Shown here piece after piece: positions 1-9,662 of a stretch of DNA of 49,537 nt (position 1 is its first letter; each line of letters opens with the position of its first letter). Where the stretch lies: positions 1 to 49,537 of the forward strand of contig CALZOR010000006.1 in assembly GCA_945827785.1 (NCBI GenBank). Direction: 5' to 3'. The translations under genes were made by a program, and so were the position numbers. Under the pieces are notes generated by a model. That model saw only the letters and a list, made by a program, of their open reading frames with translations, had not been told where the DNA came from and did not search any database. The DNA is from an uncultured Bacteroidales bacterium. GTDB taxonomy: Bacteria > Bacteroidota > Bacteroidia > Bacteroidales > UBA932.

Positions 1-283
1 TGTAAGTGTAGATTTCCGGCTCTGGAAGTGGAATAGTCACTTCCCATACATTGTTATCTCCGCGCTTCATGTCGATAGTGCCTCCCCAAGGATTTGGCAT
101 CCAGGAGCCACTGAGCTTGACAACCGTGGCGTAATCTGCTTTAAGTCTGAAGGTTACGCTGTCATTTTTCACCTCTGGTGAAACAACCGGCTTACCACCC
201 CAAGCGAAGTTGGTAAGTTCCTGTGCCGACAATGTGCTGACTGCAAGAGCCATTGAGGCAACGATAGTTAAAATTCTTTTCAT
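1..283 (-). CDS. Secreted esterase, N-terminal part (runs off left edge)
   Basis: An open frame starts at the ATG at 283 and has no stop before the window edge, so only about 94 residues are visible. It begins with a signal peptide ending near LSAQE, so the product is probably periplasmic. The rest (residues 22-94) is an E-set/CBM48-like beta-sandwich with VVKLSGSW and a following PWGG segment, the N-terminal module that commonly precedes CE1 feruloyl or acetylxylan esterase domains in Bacteroidota. The catalytic domain is outside the window, so the esterase call rests on this module and on the neighbouring esterase at 318-1421. It is 34 bp downstream of that gene and probably cotranscribed. 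Confidence 0.6.
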   Translation of the reverse strand, partial: MKRILTIVASMALAVSTLSAQELTNFAWGGKPVVSPEVKNDSVTFRLKADYATVVKLSGSWMPNPWGGTIDMKRGDNNVWEVTIPLPEPEIYTY

Positions 284-317
284 TTGTTCAGTGATATTAA
301 TTGGTTGATAAATAATT

Positions 318-1421
318 TCAGTCTTCAAACGCTTCTGCACATCTGTTCAGAACCTTCGGGAGACACTCCTGCCAGAATTTCCAGTCGTGTACTCCGGAAC
401 GTGCGATGTATTCGTGGTTGATTCCCAGACTGCTCAAGGTATTGTGGAAATCAGCTCCGTTACCTGTAACCCAGTCCTCAGTTCCCATCTCGAGCGTTAT
501 TCCAGGAAGCGTAGCCGGATCTGCCTTTCTTGCGAGATCATAGAGAGACGGCAAACCTGTCATTTGAATTGCGGCACTGCATGCATATGCATAGCAGAAC
601 ATCTCAGGATTGCCGAGTCCGTAGTACAGAGTGCCGTAACCTCCCATAGAAAGGCCTGCGACTGCCCTTGAGTACTTGTCCTTCTTGACTTTATATGTCA
701 TTTCTATAGCAGGAACGAGTTCCTCAAAAAAATATGTCTTGAATTTTGTCTGCGGACTGTCGTAATAGAATGTAGTCAGGCCGTCCGGACATACAACTAT
801 CATCTGCTGTCCTCCGTTCTGCTCATGCTTATGGGCGATCTCTGCAAGATTTCCCTTGTCCAGCCAAGCATTGTTCTCGTCTCCGTATCCATGCAGCAGG
901 TAAAGGACAGGGAATGATTCTCCTGAACTGTAATCTACAGGCAGATAAATGGAATATTTCATGGTCTGGCCCATTGCTGCACTGCTTATGCTGCAGTTTC
1001 TTATGACCGTACCCTGGAAAGAACTGAATTCAACGGCTCCTCTGTATCTGAAATCAAACTGAGTGTTCCTGCTCTTGGCCGAAATCCTGATATCATATGA
1101 ACCGCCATCTGAAGATATTTCAATGTCTCCTCCGCTTACATTCCTGTCTATGAAGCCGTCGTTGAAACTGGCCTCGCAACTGTCCTTACCTATTTCATAT
1201 ATACCGTTCTTTAACGAAAGTTCTGTGCTCTTTACCGCTATATTTACAGTATAGCCGCCTCCGGAAAGAGACACTTCAAGGAGGTACAGATTCTCCTCTA
1301 TGGCCGAAGCGGCACTCTTGACTACCTTGTCAAGAGTTATCACCTCGGTTTTTGAATCATCTCCTTTGCTGCATGAGACTGCCAGCAGTGCTATCGCAAT
1401 TATGTGTAGAATTCTTTTCAT
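318..1421 (-). CDS. CE1-type esterase lipoprotein
   Basis: A 367-residue alpha/beta hydrolase with a lipoprotein signal peptide (lipobox Cys17), so probably anchored in the outer membrane. Residues about 30-135 form a beta-rich N-terminal domain; residues about 140-365 are the esterase fold. Visible catalytic elements are the oxyanion segment LLHGYGDENN near 175, the nucleophile elbow GLSMGG with Ser258, a likely acid Asp316 in GTEDW and the base His345 in SGVHDW. This fits the carbohydrate esterase family 1 / esterase D group that removes feruloyl or acetyl groups from xylan. Its place after susC, susD and a DUF3823 gene suggests it de-esterifies the same glycan. Substrate is inferred. Confidence 0.82.
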   Translation of the reverse strand: MKRILHIIAIALLAVSCSKGDDSKTEVITLDKVVKSAASAIEENLYLLEVSLSGGGYTVNIAVKSTELSLKNGIYEIGKDSCEASFNDGFIDRNVSGGDIEISSDGGSYDIRISAKSRNTQFDFRYRGAVEFSSFQGTVIRNCSISSAAMGQTMKYSIYLPVDYSSGESFPVLYLLHGYGDENNAWLDKGNLAEIAHKHEQNGGQQMIVVCPDGLTTFYYDSPQTKFKTYFFEELVPAIEMTYKVKKDKYSRAVAGLSMGGYGTLYYGLGNPEMFCYAYACSAAIQMTGLPSLYDLARKADPATLPGITLEMGTEDWVTGNGADFHNTLSSLGINHEYIARSGVHDWKFWQECLPKVLNRCAEAFED

Positions 1422-1444
1422 TTTTGTGTCGTTTATCCTTTGTT

Positions 1445-1472
1445 CCCATCCGCAGGGTCAGCTGCGGATGGG
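1445..1472 (-). other. Perfect 11-bp stem-loop between DUF3823 and esterase genes
   Basis: Arms 1445-1455 and 1462-1472 (CCCATCCGCAG and its exact complement) enclose a 6-base loop. It lies in the 87-bp gap just before the esterase gene on the transcribed minus strand. No U-run follows, so a role in mRNA processing or stability fits better than simple termination. Confidence 0.7.
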
Positions 1473-1479
1473 ATATGCA

Positions 1480-1501
1480 GAGGGTGGCGGAGACCACCCT
1501 C
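1480..1501 (-). other. Perfect 8-bp stem-loop after the DUF3823 gene
   Basis: Arms 1480-1487 and 1494-1501 (GAGGGTGG and its complement) enclose a 6-base loop, starting 8 bases after the DUF3823 stop codon. It stands 7 bp from the stem-loop at 1445-1472. It could attenuate readthrough from the highly expressed susCD genes into the esterases or protect the upstream mRNA 3' end. Confidence 0.65.
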
Positions 1502-1508
1502 ATTGTAA

Positions 1509-2303
1509 TTACCATGCAGTATACTCTACTGCATCAGAGCCGTCAAGCGCAATGCTGTAGGTCTGTGTGAAGTTGTAGCGTGATGATGTGTTAGCCCCGT
1601 TACCTGTTGCCAGAGCAGCAAGTCTTACATAGTGTACACGCTCATACTTGAACTCGATTGCATTTGCAGAAGTCTGAGTGTCAATAGATACGGTCACTTT
1701 AGCCTTTCCGTTTGCATCGAATGTGACGTTCTTTGCGACTGCGCCAGCATCATTCTTGCAATTGTTGAAACCGTAACCAACGAAGCAGTCTGTGTAACAG
1801 CAGAGACGTATCTCATTAAGAGTAGTGGTCTTGGTAGGGTCAGTGACCTGAACCTCACATGTTGCGATGATCTTCTTTGACTCAACATCATACTTGAATT
1901 CCTGCGAAAGGAATCTTACATATGGAAGAACCTTGAAGTCAACCTCATTGTCACCCTTCTTAAGCTCGAAATCGATCTTTTCAGGATAATAGTTGGCATC
2001 GTTTGTCTGCATGTAGTAGGTACCTGCCCATACAAGATTGTTGCGGTATGTACCGTTGTTCTTCACGTACCAGGTCTGCGGAACTTCAGAGTCCCATCCT
2101 GTCTCGGTGATTTTCATTATACCTGTACCAGTGTTGCCACCAACGTCTGATGGAATCAGCTTGTTAGTCTCTTTGTCCAGAATCTTGCCGTAGATTTTTG
2201 CATCATGCTGATCGGCGTTATCAAGAACGAACCAGTCGCATGAAGTTACAAAGAATGCAGCCAAGACTGTAATCAATATGTATTTGATATTCTTCATAAT
2301 CAT
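1509..2303 (-). CDS. DUF3823 lipoprotein, SusD-associated
   Basis: A 264-residue lipoprotein (lipobox ending at Cys22). After the signal it has a beta-sandwich domain with KIYGKILDKETNKL near 36 and YVKNNGTYRNNLVWAGTY near 80, then a second beta-rich half. This matches my memory of DUF3823 (Pfam), a family usually encoded just after susD in polysaccharide utilisation loci and thought to act at the cell surface in glycan binding, in the position of SusE/SusF. The gene follows susD by 15 bp. ATGs at 2303 and 2297 are both possible starts and differ by two residues. No catalytic motif is visible. Confidence 0.78.
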   Translation of the reverse strand: MIMKNIKYILITVLAAFFVTSCDWFVLDNADQHDAKIYGKILDKETNKLIPSDVGGNTGTGIMKITETGWDSEVPQTWYVKNNGTYRNNLVWAGTYYMQTNDANYYPEKIDFELKKGDNEVDFKVLPYVRFLSQEFKYDVESKKIIATCEVQVTDPTKTTTLNEIRLCCYTDCFVGYGFNNCKNDAGAVAKNVTFDANGKAKVTVSIDTQTSANAIEFKYERVHYVRLAALATGNGANTSSRYNFTQTYSIALDGSDAVEYTAW

Positions 2304-2318
2304 ATAAGGATTTAATAT

Positions 2319-4253
2319 TTACTCCTGACTTGGATTTGGAACCAGCTTGTTTACGCTGTAGTTGCTGATACCGCCATAGTAGTTGATAGGCAGTGTCTGA
2401 TAACCTGAAGCGTTCTTGTCTGTATCATCGGCATACATGTTTGCACGTACGAATACATACTGAGCCTTTCCGCTACGAACGTCCACTACAGGGATGAGTG
2501 CACGTCTTCTTGCCTCCTCGATTGAAGTGTTCGGATGGTTAGGACGGTAAAGCTCGCGACGACGATGGAGTGTCATTGCTCTGTCGCTCTCGAATGCAAG
2601 CTCGACACGGCGCTCCTTGAGTACGTTGGCAAGAGTAGGTTCTACCTGATCCTGGAAGTAAGCTCTTCTGCGGATAGCGTTGAGATACTTCTTGGCTTCA
2701 TCCAGCTTCTGGTTTGTCTCCACGAGAGCCTCGCAGTAGTTGAGGAGAACCTCAGTGTAGCGGATATCATAGTAAGGGTTGGTAGAATACTGCTTTGCAC
2801 CTGCCGGATCAAGATACTTGCGGATACCGAAACCTGTCGAGTACCAGCTGCAGTTGTTTGCCTGGCCCATCTGGTCGAAACCTGAGTAGTTTTCAGCAGA
2901 CTTGTCTCCGTACATGTAGTACTTCTTTCCGCCAGCCTCTACATAGTCCTGGTTCGAGTCGCAGATCTTAAGTCCGCTGTCATCCCAGATACCACCCTGG
3001 ATAATGATGTCTGTGCCGCGGAAGTTGACTCCCGGATAGATCACCCATGCCTGGAAACGTGCGTCCTTGTTTGCAAAGATCTCCTTGAGGTTCTTATATG
3101 GAATGTAGTCGATCTTTTCAGCATTCTTTGAGTCGGCATAAACCTGAGCCTGCCACTCCTTCTCCTTGCCGTCAGTTCTGGTAGCAAGAGTACCGTTTAC
3201 AGCATTGTACTGTGCATCATAGTAGTCGAACTGATCTACAAGCTCGGCATTAATGTTATAAAGTCCCCATTTCCATACACCTGTAGCCTGGTCGAATCTT
3301 GTCTGATATGGAGAGTTGTTCCAGTCAAACCCGTTTGAAGCTGAAGGAGTACCGTCGTTGTATGACTTACCGAAGATCCACTCCTCGTCCTTCTTGGTGA
3401 GGAAGAGGTCTGTGAGACCTGTGATTGCATCCTCAAGCGAAGTTGGTTCTGCGTTGTAGAGAGAGAATCCGCCGTTATTGATGATTTCCTCACAAGCGTC
3501 TATACACTGCTTGTAGTAGTCAGCAGCATATTCCTTCTTCATGTATGTGAGTTCCTGTGCGACAGCCTGATAGCTTGTTTCGATCTTAGCATTCTCCCAA
3601 TACTTGCTGACAGATGCAGCGTAAAGGGCAGCGCGTGACTTGAGAGCGAGGGCAGCCCATTTGTTGGCTCTATAGGTTCCGTCTGTTCTTGTTTTTGGAA
3701 GCATGTCTGCTGCAGCCTGAAATTCGCTCAGAACGAAATCCCATGTTTCCTTCTCTGTGCTTCTAGGAATATAGAGACCTGCATTCTCACCGCCGTCATA
3801 CTTGTCGTCGAGAGGCTCGGTAATGATAGGAACTCCACCAAGAGTTCTTACTGAACCGAAGTAGTAGTATGCTCTTACAAATCTTGCTTCGCCGATATAT
3901 GTGTCGCGAAGAGATTCGCTGATGTTACCTGCTTCGTAAGACTTCTCTACAATCTTGATAAGGTTGTTGACCTGACGCATTGTCTTGTAGTCCCAGTAAG
4001 AAGGGACACTGTTGCTCATATATGTACCAGTGATGTTTACTGCATTGTCAGTACTCTGGTCTCCTTCGAAGCTACCCATAGGGAGAGACTGGTAAAGGGC
4101 GGCCATCATACGTGAAAGACCCGCTTCAGTCTCTGCAAGGAAGTCACCTGACAGCTTTGTCTTGTCGCCTTCGAGGTTGTCGAAGAGGCTTTCACAAGCG
4201 GTAAAGCTGAACGAAAGTGCTATAGTTGTTATAAGTGTCAATATCTTTTTCAT
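2319..4253 (-). CDS. SusD/RagB family glycan-binding lipoprotein
   Basis: A 644-residue SusD homologue that caps the SusC barrel at the outer membrane and binds the oligosaccharide before import. It has a lipoprotein signal (Cys20) and typical family text: RDTYIGEARFVRAYYYF near 120, repeated TPR-like helices, and a C-terminal RYTEVLLNYCEALVETN plus IRRRAYF segment. An ATG at 4253 is preferred over an upstream TTG at 4262 because it gives a standard MKK signal peptide 13 bp after the SusC stop. Its insertions, which determine ligand specificity, do not tell me the glycan. Confidence 0.95.
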   Translation of the reverse strand: MKKILTLITTIALSFSFTACESLFDNLEGDKTKLSGDFLAETEAGLSRMMAALYQSLPMGSFEGDQSTDNAVNITGTYMSNSVPSYWDYKTMRQVNNLIKIVEKSYEAGNISESLRDTYIGEARFVRAYYYFGSVRTLGGVPIITEPLDDKYDGGENAGLYIPRSTEKETWDFVLSEFQAAADMLPKTRTDGTYRANKWAALALKSRAALYAASVSKYWENAKIETSYQAVAQELTYMKKEYAADYYKQCIDACEEIINNGGFSLYNAEPTSLEDAITGLTDLFLTKKDEEWIFGKSYNDGTPSASNGFDWNNSPYQTRFDQATGVWKWGLYNINAELVDQFDYYDAQYNAVNGTLATRTDGKEKEWQAQVYADSKNAEKIDYIPYKNLKEIFANKDARFQAWVIYPGVNFRGTDIIIQGGIWDDSGLKICDSNQDYVEAGGKKYYMYGDKSAENYSGFDQMGQANNCSWYSTGFGIRKYLDPAGAKQYSTNPYYDIRYTEVLLNYCEALVETNQKLDEAKKYLNAIRRRAYFQDQVEPTLANVLKERRVELAFESDRAMTLHRRRELYRPNHPNTSIEEARRRALIPVVDVRSGKAQYVFVRANMYADDTDKNASGYQTLPINYYGGISNYSVNKLVPNPSQE

Positions 4254-4266
4254 CGATGTCAAGTTA

Positions 4267-7200
4267 TTAGAAGTTCAAGTTAAGACCTAAGCTGTATGTC
4301 TTCATGAGCGGGTAACCGCCGGCATTCATGTAAATGCTGTCGTTTCTCTCCGGGTCGTATGCCTTGAGGATCTTGTTAGAGAATGTAAGGAGGTTGGTAC
4401 CGCTTATGAAGATTCTGAGAGAGTTGATCTTGACTACCTTAGTCCATCTGGCAGGAAGGGTGTAACCCAGTTCAGCACTCTTGAGACGGAAGAATGTACC
4501 GTTGATGTAGTTGTAAGGCTGGTTTGCACGGTAAGTCGAGTTAGACTGCTGGTCATTACCGGCTGTTGCCTTTGCAACTGCAGGGAAGAAGCCTTCTGTC
4601 CACTCTGAGCTAGGGTTGAAAGGATCTGTAAATCCTTCAGCGAGGGTGTAGTGATCCATATAAGTCTCATAGAATGTAGGGAAGAAACCGTATCCCCATG
4701 CACCAGAAAGCGAAGCTGTCTTATGGAAAAGAGCCGAGCCTGCGAAGTTGAGGTTGAGGTCGAATCCCTTATAGCGTGCAGCGATGATGAGACCGAACTG
4801 GAGAGGAGCGTTTCCTTCACCCCATGTGTAGTACATGTCAGAACCGTTGATCACACCGTCACCGTTACGGTCCTCAATCTTGTACATACCAGGAAGGAGA
4901 TCATTCATACCTGCCGAAACGTTGTGGAGAACAGGATGAGATGTAATGTCGTTCCAGTTCTTGAACTGTGAACCGTCTGCCCAATGATAGGTCGCTCCGC
5001 TCATTGCGTTGCCCCATCTTCCTGTCCAATGCTTCTGGTAGTAGTCCTGTGAAGATGAGTACATCGCTGTCTTGTCTGACTCCCGATATGTAGTGCGATA
5101 TCTTGAGAATGTACCTGTAGCTGCGATTCTGTACCAGAATTCACCGATATTGTTCTGATGAGAGATCTGAATGTCGATACCTACGTTCTCGGATGCGTTG
5201 AGGTTCTGCTGCGGAAGGCTGATACCGTAGAAGTCAGGAACTGTAGTGGTAGCAGTTGCTGCGATACCTGAAGTTCTTCTCCAGAACCAGTCAACCGAAC
5301 CGCCGAACTTACCTCTCCACATATCCCAGTCGATACCGAAGTCCATTGAGCGTACGTCTGCCCAAGAGAGGAGGGTCTCAGCTGTAGAGTCGCTTCGGTA
5401 ACCGTTGAGGAGTTCGCCGTCGTTGAATACATATGAACCAGAAGCTGAGTAACCGAGCTGCCATGCATAAGGGGAACCCTGAGGTGTACCCATCAGACCG
5501 TCTGACCAGCGGAACTTGAGGTTGTTGAACCAAGGCATCGCCTTCTTGAACCACTCTTCCTCAGAGATGCGGTAACCTAACGAGTAAGCAGGGAAGAATC
5601 CCCAACGGTAACCGGGAGCATATATGTATGTACCGTCATAACGTCCTAAGAAGTCCACGAGGTACTTGCCCTTGTAGTCGTAGCTAGCACGGAATATGTA
5701 ACCTGCCTTTGCATCGTCTATTCTGTAACCGCTGTTCTCTGCAGTAGACTTGTCACCACCGAGATATGCATTGTCGACACCGAGGATGTCATATGTAAGG
5801 AAGTCGCCGTACTTTCTCAGACCTGTGATGTTGTTGATTTTATTCTTTGTAGCCTCAGCTGCAAGAGTAGCACCCACATTATGGTCACCGAATCTTCTGT
5901 TGAAGTTTACCTGAATTCGTCCGTAGAGCATCTGTCTTGTTGTCCACTGCTCTGAGTACTGGTTAGCCTCAGCGTTTGCTCCAGCTTTTTCGTCTGTCTT
6001 GTAGTCGTAAAGTGTGAGAGCCTTGTCAAGACCGTCCTGACGGTAGTGGTTGAAGTCATATGCTCCTGAAGCAGAGAGAGTAAGTCCCTTCAGCCACTTC
6101 GGCTCATATTTTACATCAAGGTTGTTGCGGAACGAAATGTTCTTGTTGTCCTGGTATCCTACAGCGTCCCTGTCGGTAATTGCGAGAGGGTTTCTGTTTT
6201 CTGAATCAGGAAGTGCAGAATAGTGCTCAGGGTTGCTGAGAACTGTTGGAGAGATGGTTCTGTCGGCGTTTGATGTATAGTACCAGATGTTCTGGTTGCT
6301 CACACCTGACATACCTTCGATTTTAGAGTATGAAACAGATGACTGGAATGAAACCGAGAGTTCAGGGGTAATCTTTGATGTAACGTTACCTGTGAAGCTG
6401 AGACGGTCGTTGTTCATGTTGTCCATGGTAAGGATTGAGTTGTCCTCCATGTAGCTTCCGCTGAGGTAGTACTGGGTCTGCTGGTTACCGCCGCGTACCG
6501 AGAGGTTATGATTATGGTTGAACGCAAAGTCTTTCATGATGACGTCGAACCAGTCTGTCTCGACATAACCCTCGTCACCGTTCACATAGTGCTGGATGAA
6601 CTCCTCAGTGTACTTTGGTCCCTGCTTCGAGTTGATGCGCATCTCATTCTCCTTTCTCATATAGGTAACGAGATCGACAGCCTTCGGCATTGCTGTAGGC
6701 ATTGCGAATGCGAAGTTGTTCGAGTAAGTTACAGACGGCTTGCCGATCTGACCCTTCTTTGTGGTCACGAGGATTACACCGTTCGCAGCGTCAAGACCGT
6801 AGATGGCAGCAGAAGCATCCTTGAGTACTGTAATGCTTTCGATGTCATCAGGGTTGAGCTGTGCGAGAGCGGCTGATCCGGATTCTTCCATCCAGTATCC
6901 CCAGTCTCCGTTTCTTGACTGTGCAGTACGTGCAACGCCGTCGATAATCACGAGAGGAGTACCGAAACCGCGGAGGCTGAGATCTGTGTCGAATGTACCA
7001 GGCTTACCTGATTTCTGACGGATCTGGAGTCCCGGAACCTTACCCTGGAGTGATGCAACGAGGTTGGTCTGCTTGGTAGAAGTGATGTCTTCGCTCTTCA
7101 TTGTTGTAATCGCAGAAGTGAGGGACGCCTTCTTCTGCTGACCGTAACCCACAAAGACAGTCTCTTCAATCTGCTCGCTGTCGAATTCGAGGAGTACGTC

Positions 7201-7464
7201 GATCTTTGCTCGGGTTCCTACAGTCACTTCAACTGTACGATAACCGATGAATGATACTACAAGGACGTCTGTATCCTTAAGAGAATCGAACTTCACGACA
7301 CCGTCGATGTCGGTAAGGTCTCCTTTTGTTGTGCCTTTAATAAGGACGCTGGCTCCCGGAACGGGACCTACGTCATCTTTGACAGTGACTGTCACATTCA
7401 TCTGTGCGAATGCAGAAGTCACGTAAAGAAGTGCCAATAGGCAAACGGTTAATAATTTTTTCAT
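4267..7464 (-). CDS. SusC/RagA family TonB-dependent receptor
   Basis: A 1065-residue outer-membrane TonB-dependent transporter. Domains in order: signal peptide 1-20 (ending SAFAQ), carboxypeptidase-D-like regulatory domain about 22-95, TonB box ETVFVGYG near 102, plug domain with LRGFGTPLVIIDGV and DIESITVLKDASAAIYG, then a long beta-barrel ending in an LNF terminus expected for outer-membrane insertion. It imports oligosaccharides delivered by the SusD partner encoded immediately downstream. The regulatory domain is the plain carboxypeptidase-like type; no sigma-regulator signalling domain (STN) is seen, so control by an ECF/anti-sigma pair is less likely. Confidence 0.96.
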   Translation of the reverse strand: MKKLLTVCLLALLYVTSAFAQMNVTVTVKDDVGPVPGASVLIKGTTKGDLTDIDGVVKFDSLKDTDVLVVSFIGYRTVEVTVGTRAKIDVLLEFDSEQIEETVFVGYGQQKKASLTSAITTMKSEDITSTKQTNLVASLQGKVPGLQIRQKSGKPGTFDTDLSLRGFGTPLVIIDGVARTAQSRNGDWGYWMEESGSAALAQLNPDDIESITVLKDASAAIYGLDAANGVILVTTKKGQIGKPSVTYSNNFAFAMPTAMPKAVDLVTYMRKENEMRINSKQGPKYTEEFIQHYVNGDEGYVETDWFDVIMKDFAFNHNHNLSVRGGNQQTQYYLSGSYMEDNSILTMDNMNNDRLSFTGNVTSKITPELSVSFQSSVSYSKIEGMSGVSNQNIWYYTSNADRTISPTVLSNPEHYSALPDSENRNPLAITDRDAVGYQDNKNISFRNNLDVKYEPKWLKGLTLSASGAYDFNHYRQDGLDKALTLYDYKTDEKAGANAEANQYSEQWTTRQMLYGRIQVNFNRRFGDHNVGATLAAEATKNKINNITGLRKYGDFLTYDILGVDNAYLGGDKSTAENSGYRIDDAKAGYIFRASYDYKGKYLVDFLGRYDGTYIYAPGYRWGFFPAYSLGYRISEEEWFKKAMPWFNNLKFRWSDGLMGTPQGSPYAWQLGYSASGSYVFNDGELLNGYRSDSTAETLLSWADVRSMDFGIDWDMWRGKFGGSVDWFWRRTSGIAATATTTVPDFYGISLPQQNLNASENVGIDIQISHQNNIGEFWYRIAATGTFSRYRTTYRESDKTAMYSSSQDYYQKHWTGRWGNAMSGATYHWADGSQFKNWNDITSHPVLHNVSAGMNDLLPGMYKIEDRNGDGVINGSDMYYTWGEGNAPLQFGLIIAARYKGFDLNLNFAGSALFHKTASLSGAWGYGFFPTFYETYMDHYTLAEGFTDPFNPSSEWTEGFFPAVAKATAGNDQQSNSTYRANQPYNYINGTFFRLKSAELGYTLPARWTKVVKINSLRIFISGTNLLTFSNKILKAYDPERNDSIYMNAGGYPLMKTYSLGLNLNF

Positions 7465-7512
7465 TAGTGTGTCATTTATTAGTTTTAATATCTATTAACC
7501 CTTTCGGTAGGC

Positions 7513-9489
7513 TTACTTAAGCGGACCTACATACTGAGCGTTCAAAACTGACGACTCGAGGGTGATTGTGTAAGTTTCACCTGAAATCTCGACTGTGAGT
7601 GTACCGTCAGTGATTTTTTCACCGGTCTCTGATCCGTCAGCGTTGTGTGTCATCCAGCATGTTCCCCAGTTCTTGCAATCAACAGGTCCCCATCCCCAGT
7701 CCATTGTAGTATCGTAACCGATGGAGAATTCGCCTTCGCCGACAACGCCACCGACTGCAGATGCCCTATAAACTCCTGCTGCAAGTTTGCCGTCTGCACT
7801 GTATGCGTCAAACTTAAGATAATTTCCTTCTCCTGATATCTGAGGTCCCCAGTCTGACTGGACTATAGAAAGTCCGGCAGTTCCGAACTGGGCTGTCACT
7901 ATACCGGTGCCAGGATTGAGACTGAGGAATGTTGTCAGCCTCTCACCGTTGAAAGAATTGCCGCCTTCATCGTCGCTGTCACCTGAACCGCCTGTGCAGT
8001 CCTTGCAGCCGTCGCAGTCACAACCACATCCGCCACCTTCGCCTTCGCCGTCTTCGTCTTCTTTAGGCTCGCCGATCACATACTTACCAGCGATAGTCGC
8101 ACCGTTGGTAGTACCCTTGACGATGATGATAGTCTGACCTTTGTTCTCTGTTATCTTGATATTACTTTTATCAGCATCGATAACATAAGGTGTTCCGTCC
8201 GGACCATAGAGGATGGTACCGCCTGATACTACGCCGCCACCCCAAGCGCTAAAGTCCATGTAGAAACCGTTACCGGCTTCACCGACTTCATCAGGATAGC
8301 TTGTTACCTTATATTCACCGGCTAATGATGTCGCACCCTGATTAGTCACGAGGTCAAGTTCTGCAACAAGGGAGCCAGCTGCATCTTTGATCTGAAGCCA
8401 GTAAAGTGTAACGCCTTCAAGAGGAGATTGATCCTGCTTGGTGTTGTTTGCTGTGTCGTCTGTCATTGTGAATGTGAGACCTTCTTCGTGCTGGAATACA
8501 ACACTACCTGCGATTTCCCAAGGATCAGCAGGAACTGCAGGCTTGGTGACTGCAGGAATCTCACCTGTGAACTGAACATAAAGTTCGCCGTTGTCGACTG
8601 TAATTGTATAGACGCTGTTTTCGTCGATAGCTACAGTGATGTCACCTGTCGTGATTTCCTCTGCACTTGTCTGCGGAGTTGCAGCTTCATCGACAGTCCA
8701 CCAGCATGTTCCCCAGTTTTCGAACATCTGACCTATGTTCCAGATGTCACCTGGGTCCCAGCCGATACCGTACTGACCTTTCTCGATAGCGCCACCAGTT
8801 GCACTTGGCGAGTATGTGCCGGCAGCAAGATATCCGTCCTCGCTGTAGAGGTCGATTGCAAGATAGTTACCCTTGCCTGTGTAAACTGTCTGCCATGTTG
8901 TCATGTCCATGGTCGAACTCCAGTTTCCGTCAGAGAGGTTAAGAGTGACTGACTTTGCACCATCTGGAAGATTGCTCTTGGCTAAAGTCACCACTGAAAG
9001 CTTCTTGAGCTCAGGAAGTCCTGTCCATGCAAGGCCTGAACCTGTCCACTTGAAAGAATAGTTTTCACCGTTGCCAAGCTTCACGATGCCGTCGAATGTG
9101 TAGGTTCCGCCGTTTTCGGCAACCTTGATCGTACCAGCTGTCACAAGGTGCTTTTCACCATTGATTGTAAGCGTTGTGCCGTCTGCGCCTGTGATGAAGT
9201 TGCCGGCTGTTGCATAACCTGCCGATGCTTCAGTGTAGGTGCCTGCCTGCAGCACCGGAGCAGAGCATGAGAAGATAGCCTCGAGAGCTGCACCCGATCC
9301 GTTGCTGAGCTCTACGCCGAGAACGAAATTCGGGCTAACGCGTGCTGCGCTGGTACCGGTAACGTCTGTAAAGACAACTTCGCCAGCCAGAGGAGGAAGC
9401 TTTCCTTCTCCGTAATTCATCTCTTCGCATGATGTCATAGATCCTACGACAGACAGCGCAAAGAGAAATGATGCTAATTTGCGTTTCAT
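7513..9489 (-). CDS. Putative surface glycan-binding lipoprotein, duplicated modules
   Basis: A 658-residue lipoprotein (lipobox Cys21) that I cannot assign to a named family. It appears to be four beta-rich modules: about 34-165, 165-315, 325-470 and 505-658. Modules two and four are clear duplicates: GNYLAIDLYSEDGYLAAGTY versus GNYLKFDAYSADGKLAAGVY, followed in both by NWGTCWW or NWGTCWM. Between modules three and four lies an acidic, glycine-rich linker with CGCDCDGCKDC (about 486-500). Surface-exposed tryptophans and the position 48 bp upstream of susC fit a surface glycan-binding protein. Placement before susC instead of after susD is unusual. No enzyme motif is visible. Confidence 0.6.
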   Translation of the reverse strand: MKRKLASFLFALSVVGSMTSCEEMNYGEGKLPPLAGEVVFTDVTGTSAARVSPNFVLGVELSNGSGAALEAIFSCSAPVLQAGTYTEASAGYATAGNFITGADGTTLTINGEKHLVTAGTIKVAENGGTYTFDGIVKLGNGENYSFKWTGSGLAWTGLPELKKLSVVTLAKSNLPDGAKSVTLNLSDGNWSSTMDMTTWQTVYTGKGNYLAIDLYSEDGYLAAGTYSPSATGGAIEKGQYGIGWDPGDIWNIGQMFENWGTCWWTVDEAATPQTSAEEITTGDITVAIDENSVYTITVDNGELYVQFTGEIPAVTKPAVPADPWEIAGSVVFQHEEGLTFTMTDDTANNTKQDQSPLEGVTLYWLQIKDAAGSLVAELDLVTNQGATSLAGEYKVTSYPDEVGEAGNGFYMDFSAWGGGVVSGGTILYGPDGTPYVIDADKSNIKITENKGQTIIIVKGTTNGATIAGKYVIGEPKEDEDGEGEGGGCGCDCDGCKDCTGGSGDSDDEGGNSFNGERLTTFLSLNPGTGIVTAQFGTAGLSIVQSDWGPQISGEGNYLKFDAYSADGKLAAGVYRASAVGGVVGEGEFSIGYDTTMDWGWGPVDCKNWGTCWMTHNADGSETGEKITDGTLTVEISGETYTITLESSVLNAQYVGPLK

Positions 9490-9662
9490 TTTGTTGAAGA
9501 TTAAATAGTTAGTTATTAGTGTTTATAAAGTTAAAATCCATGGGTAGCTTGCATGATGGCGCGCAATATTATCATATTGATTGCAAATTTCAGCATAAAC
9601 CTTCTTTTGGGCTTGCGGATGCGTGTTTTTGATTTGCTGTAGTGTTCATTGTGATTTGTCTG

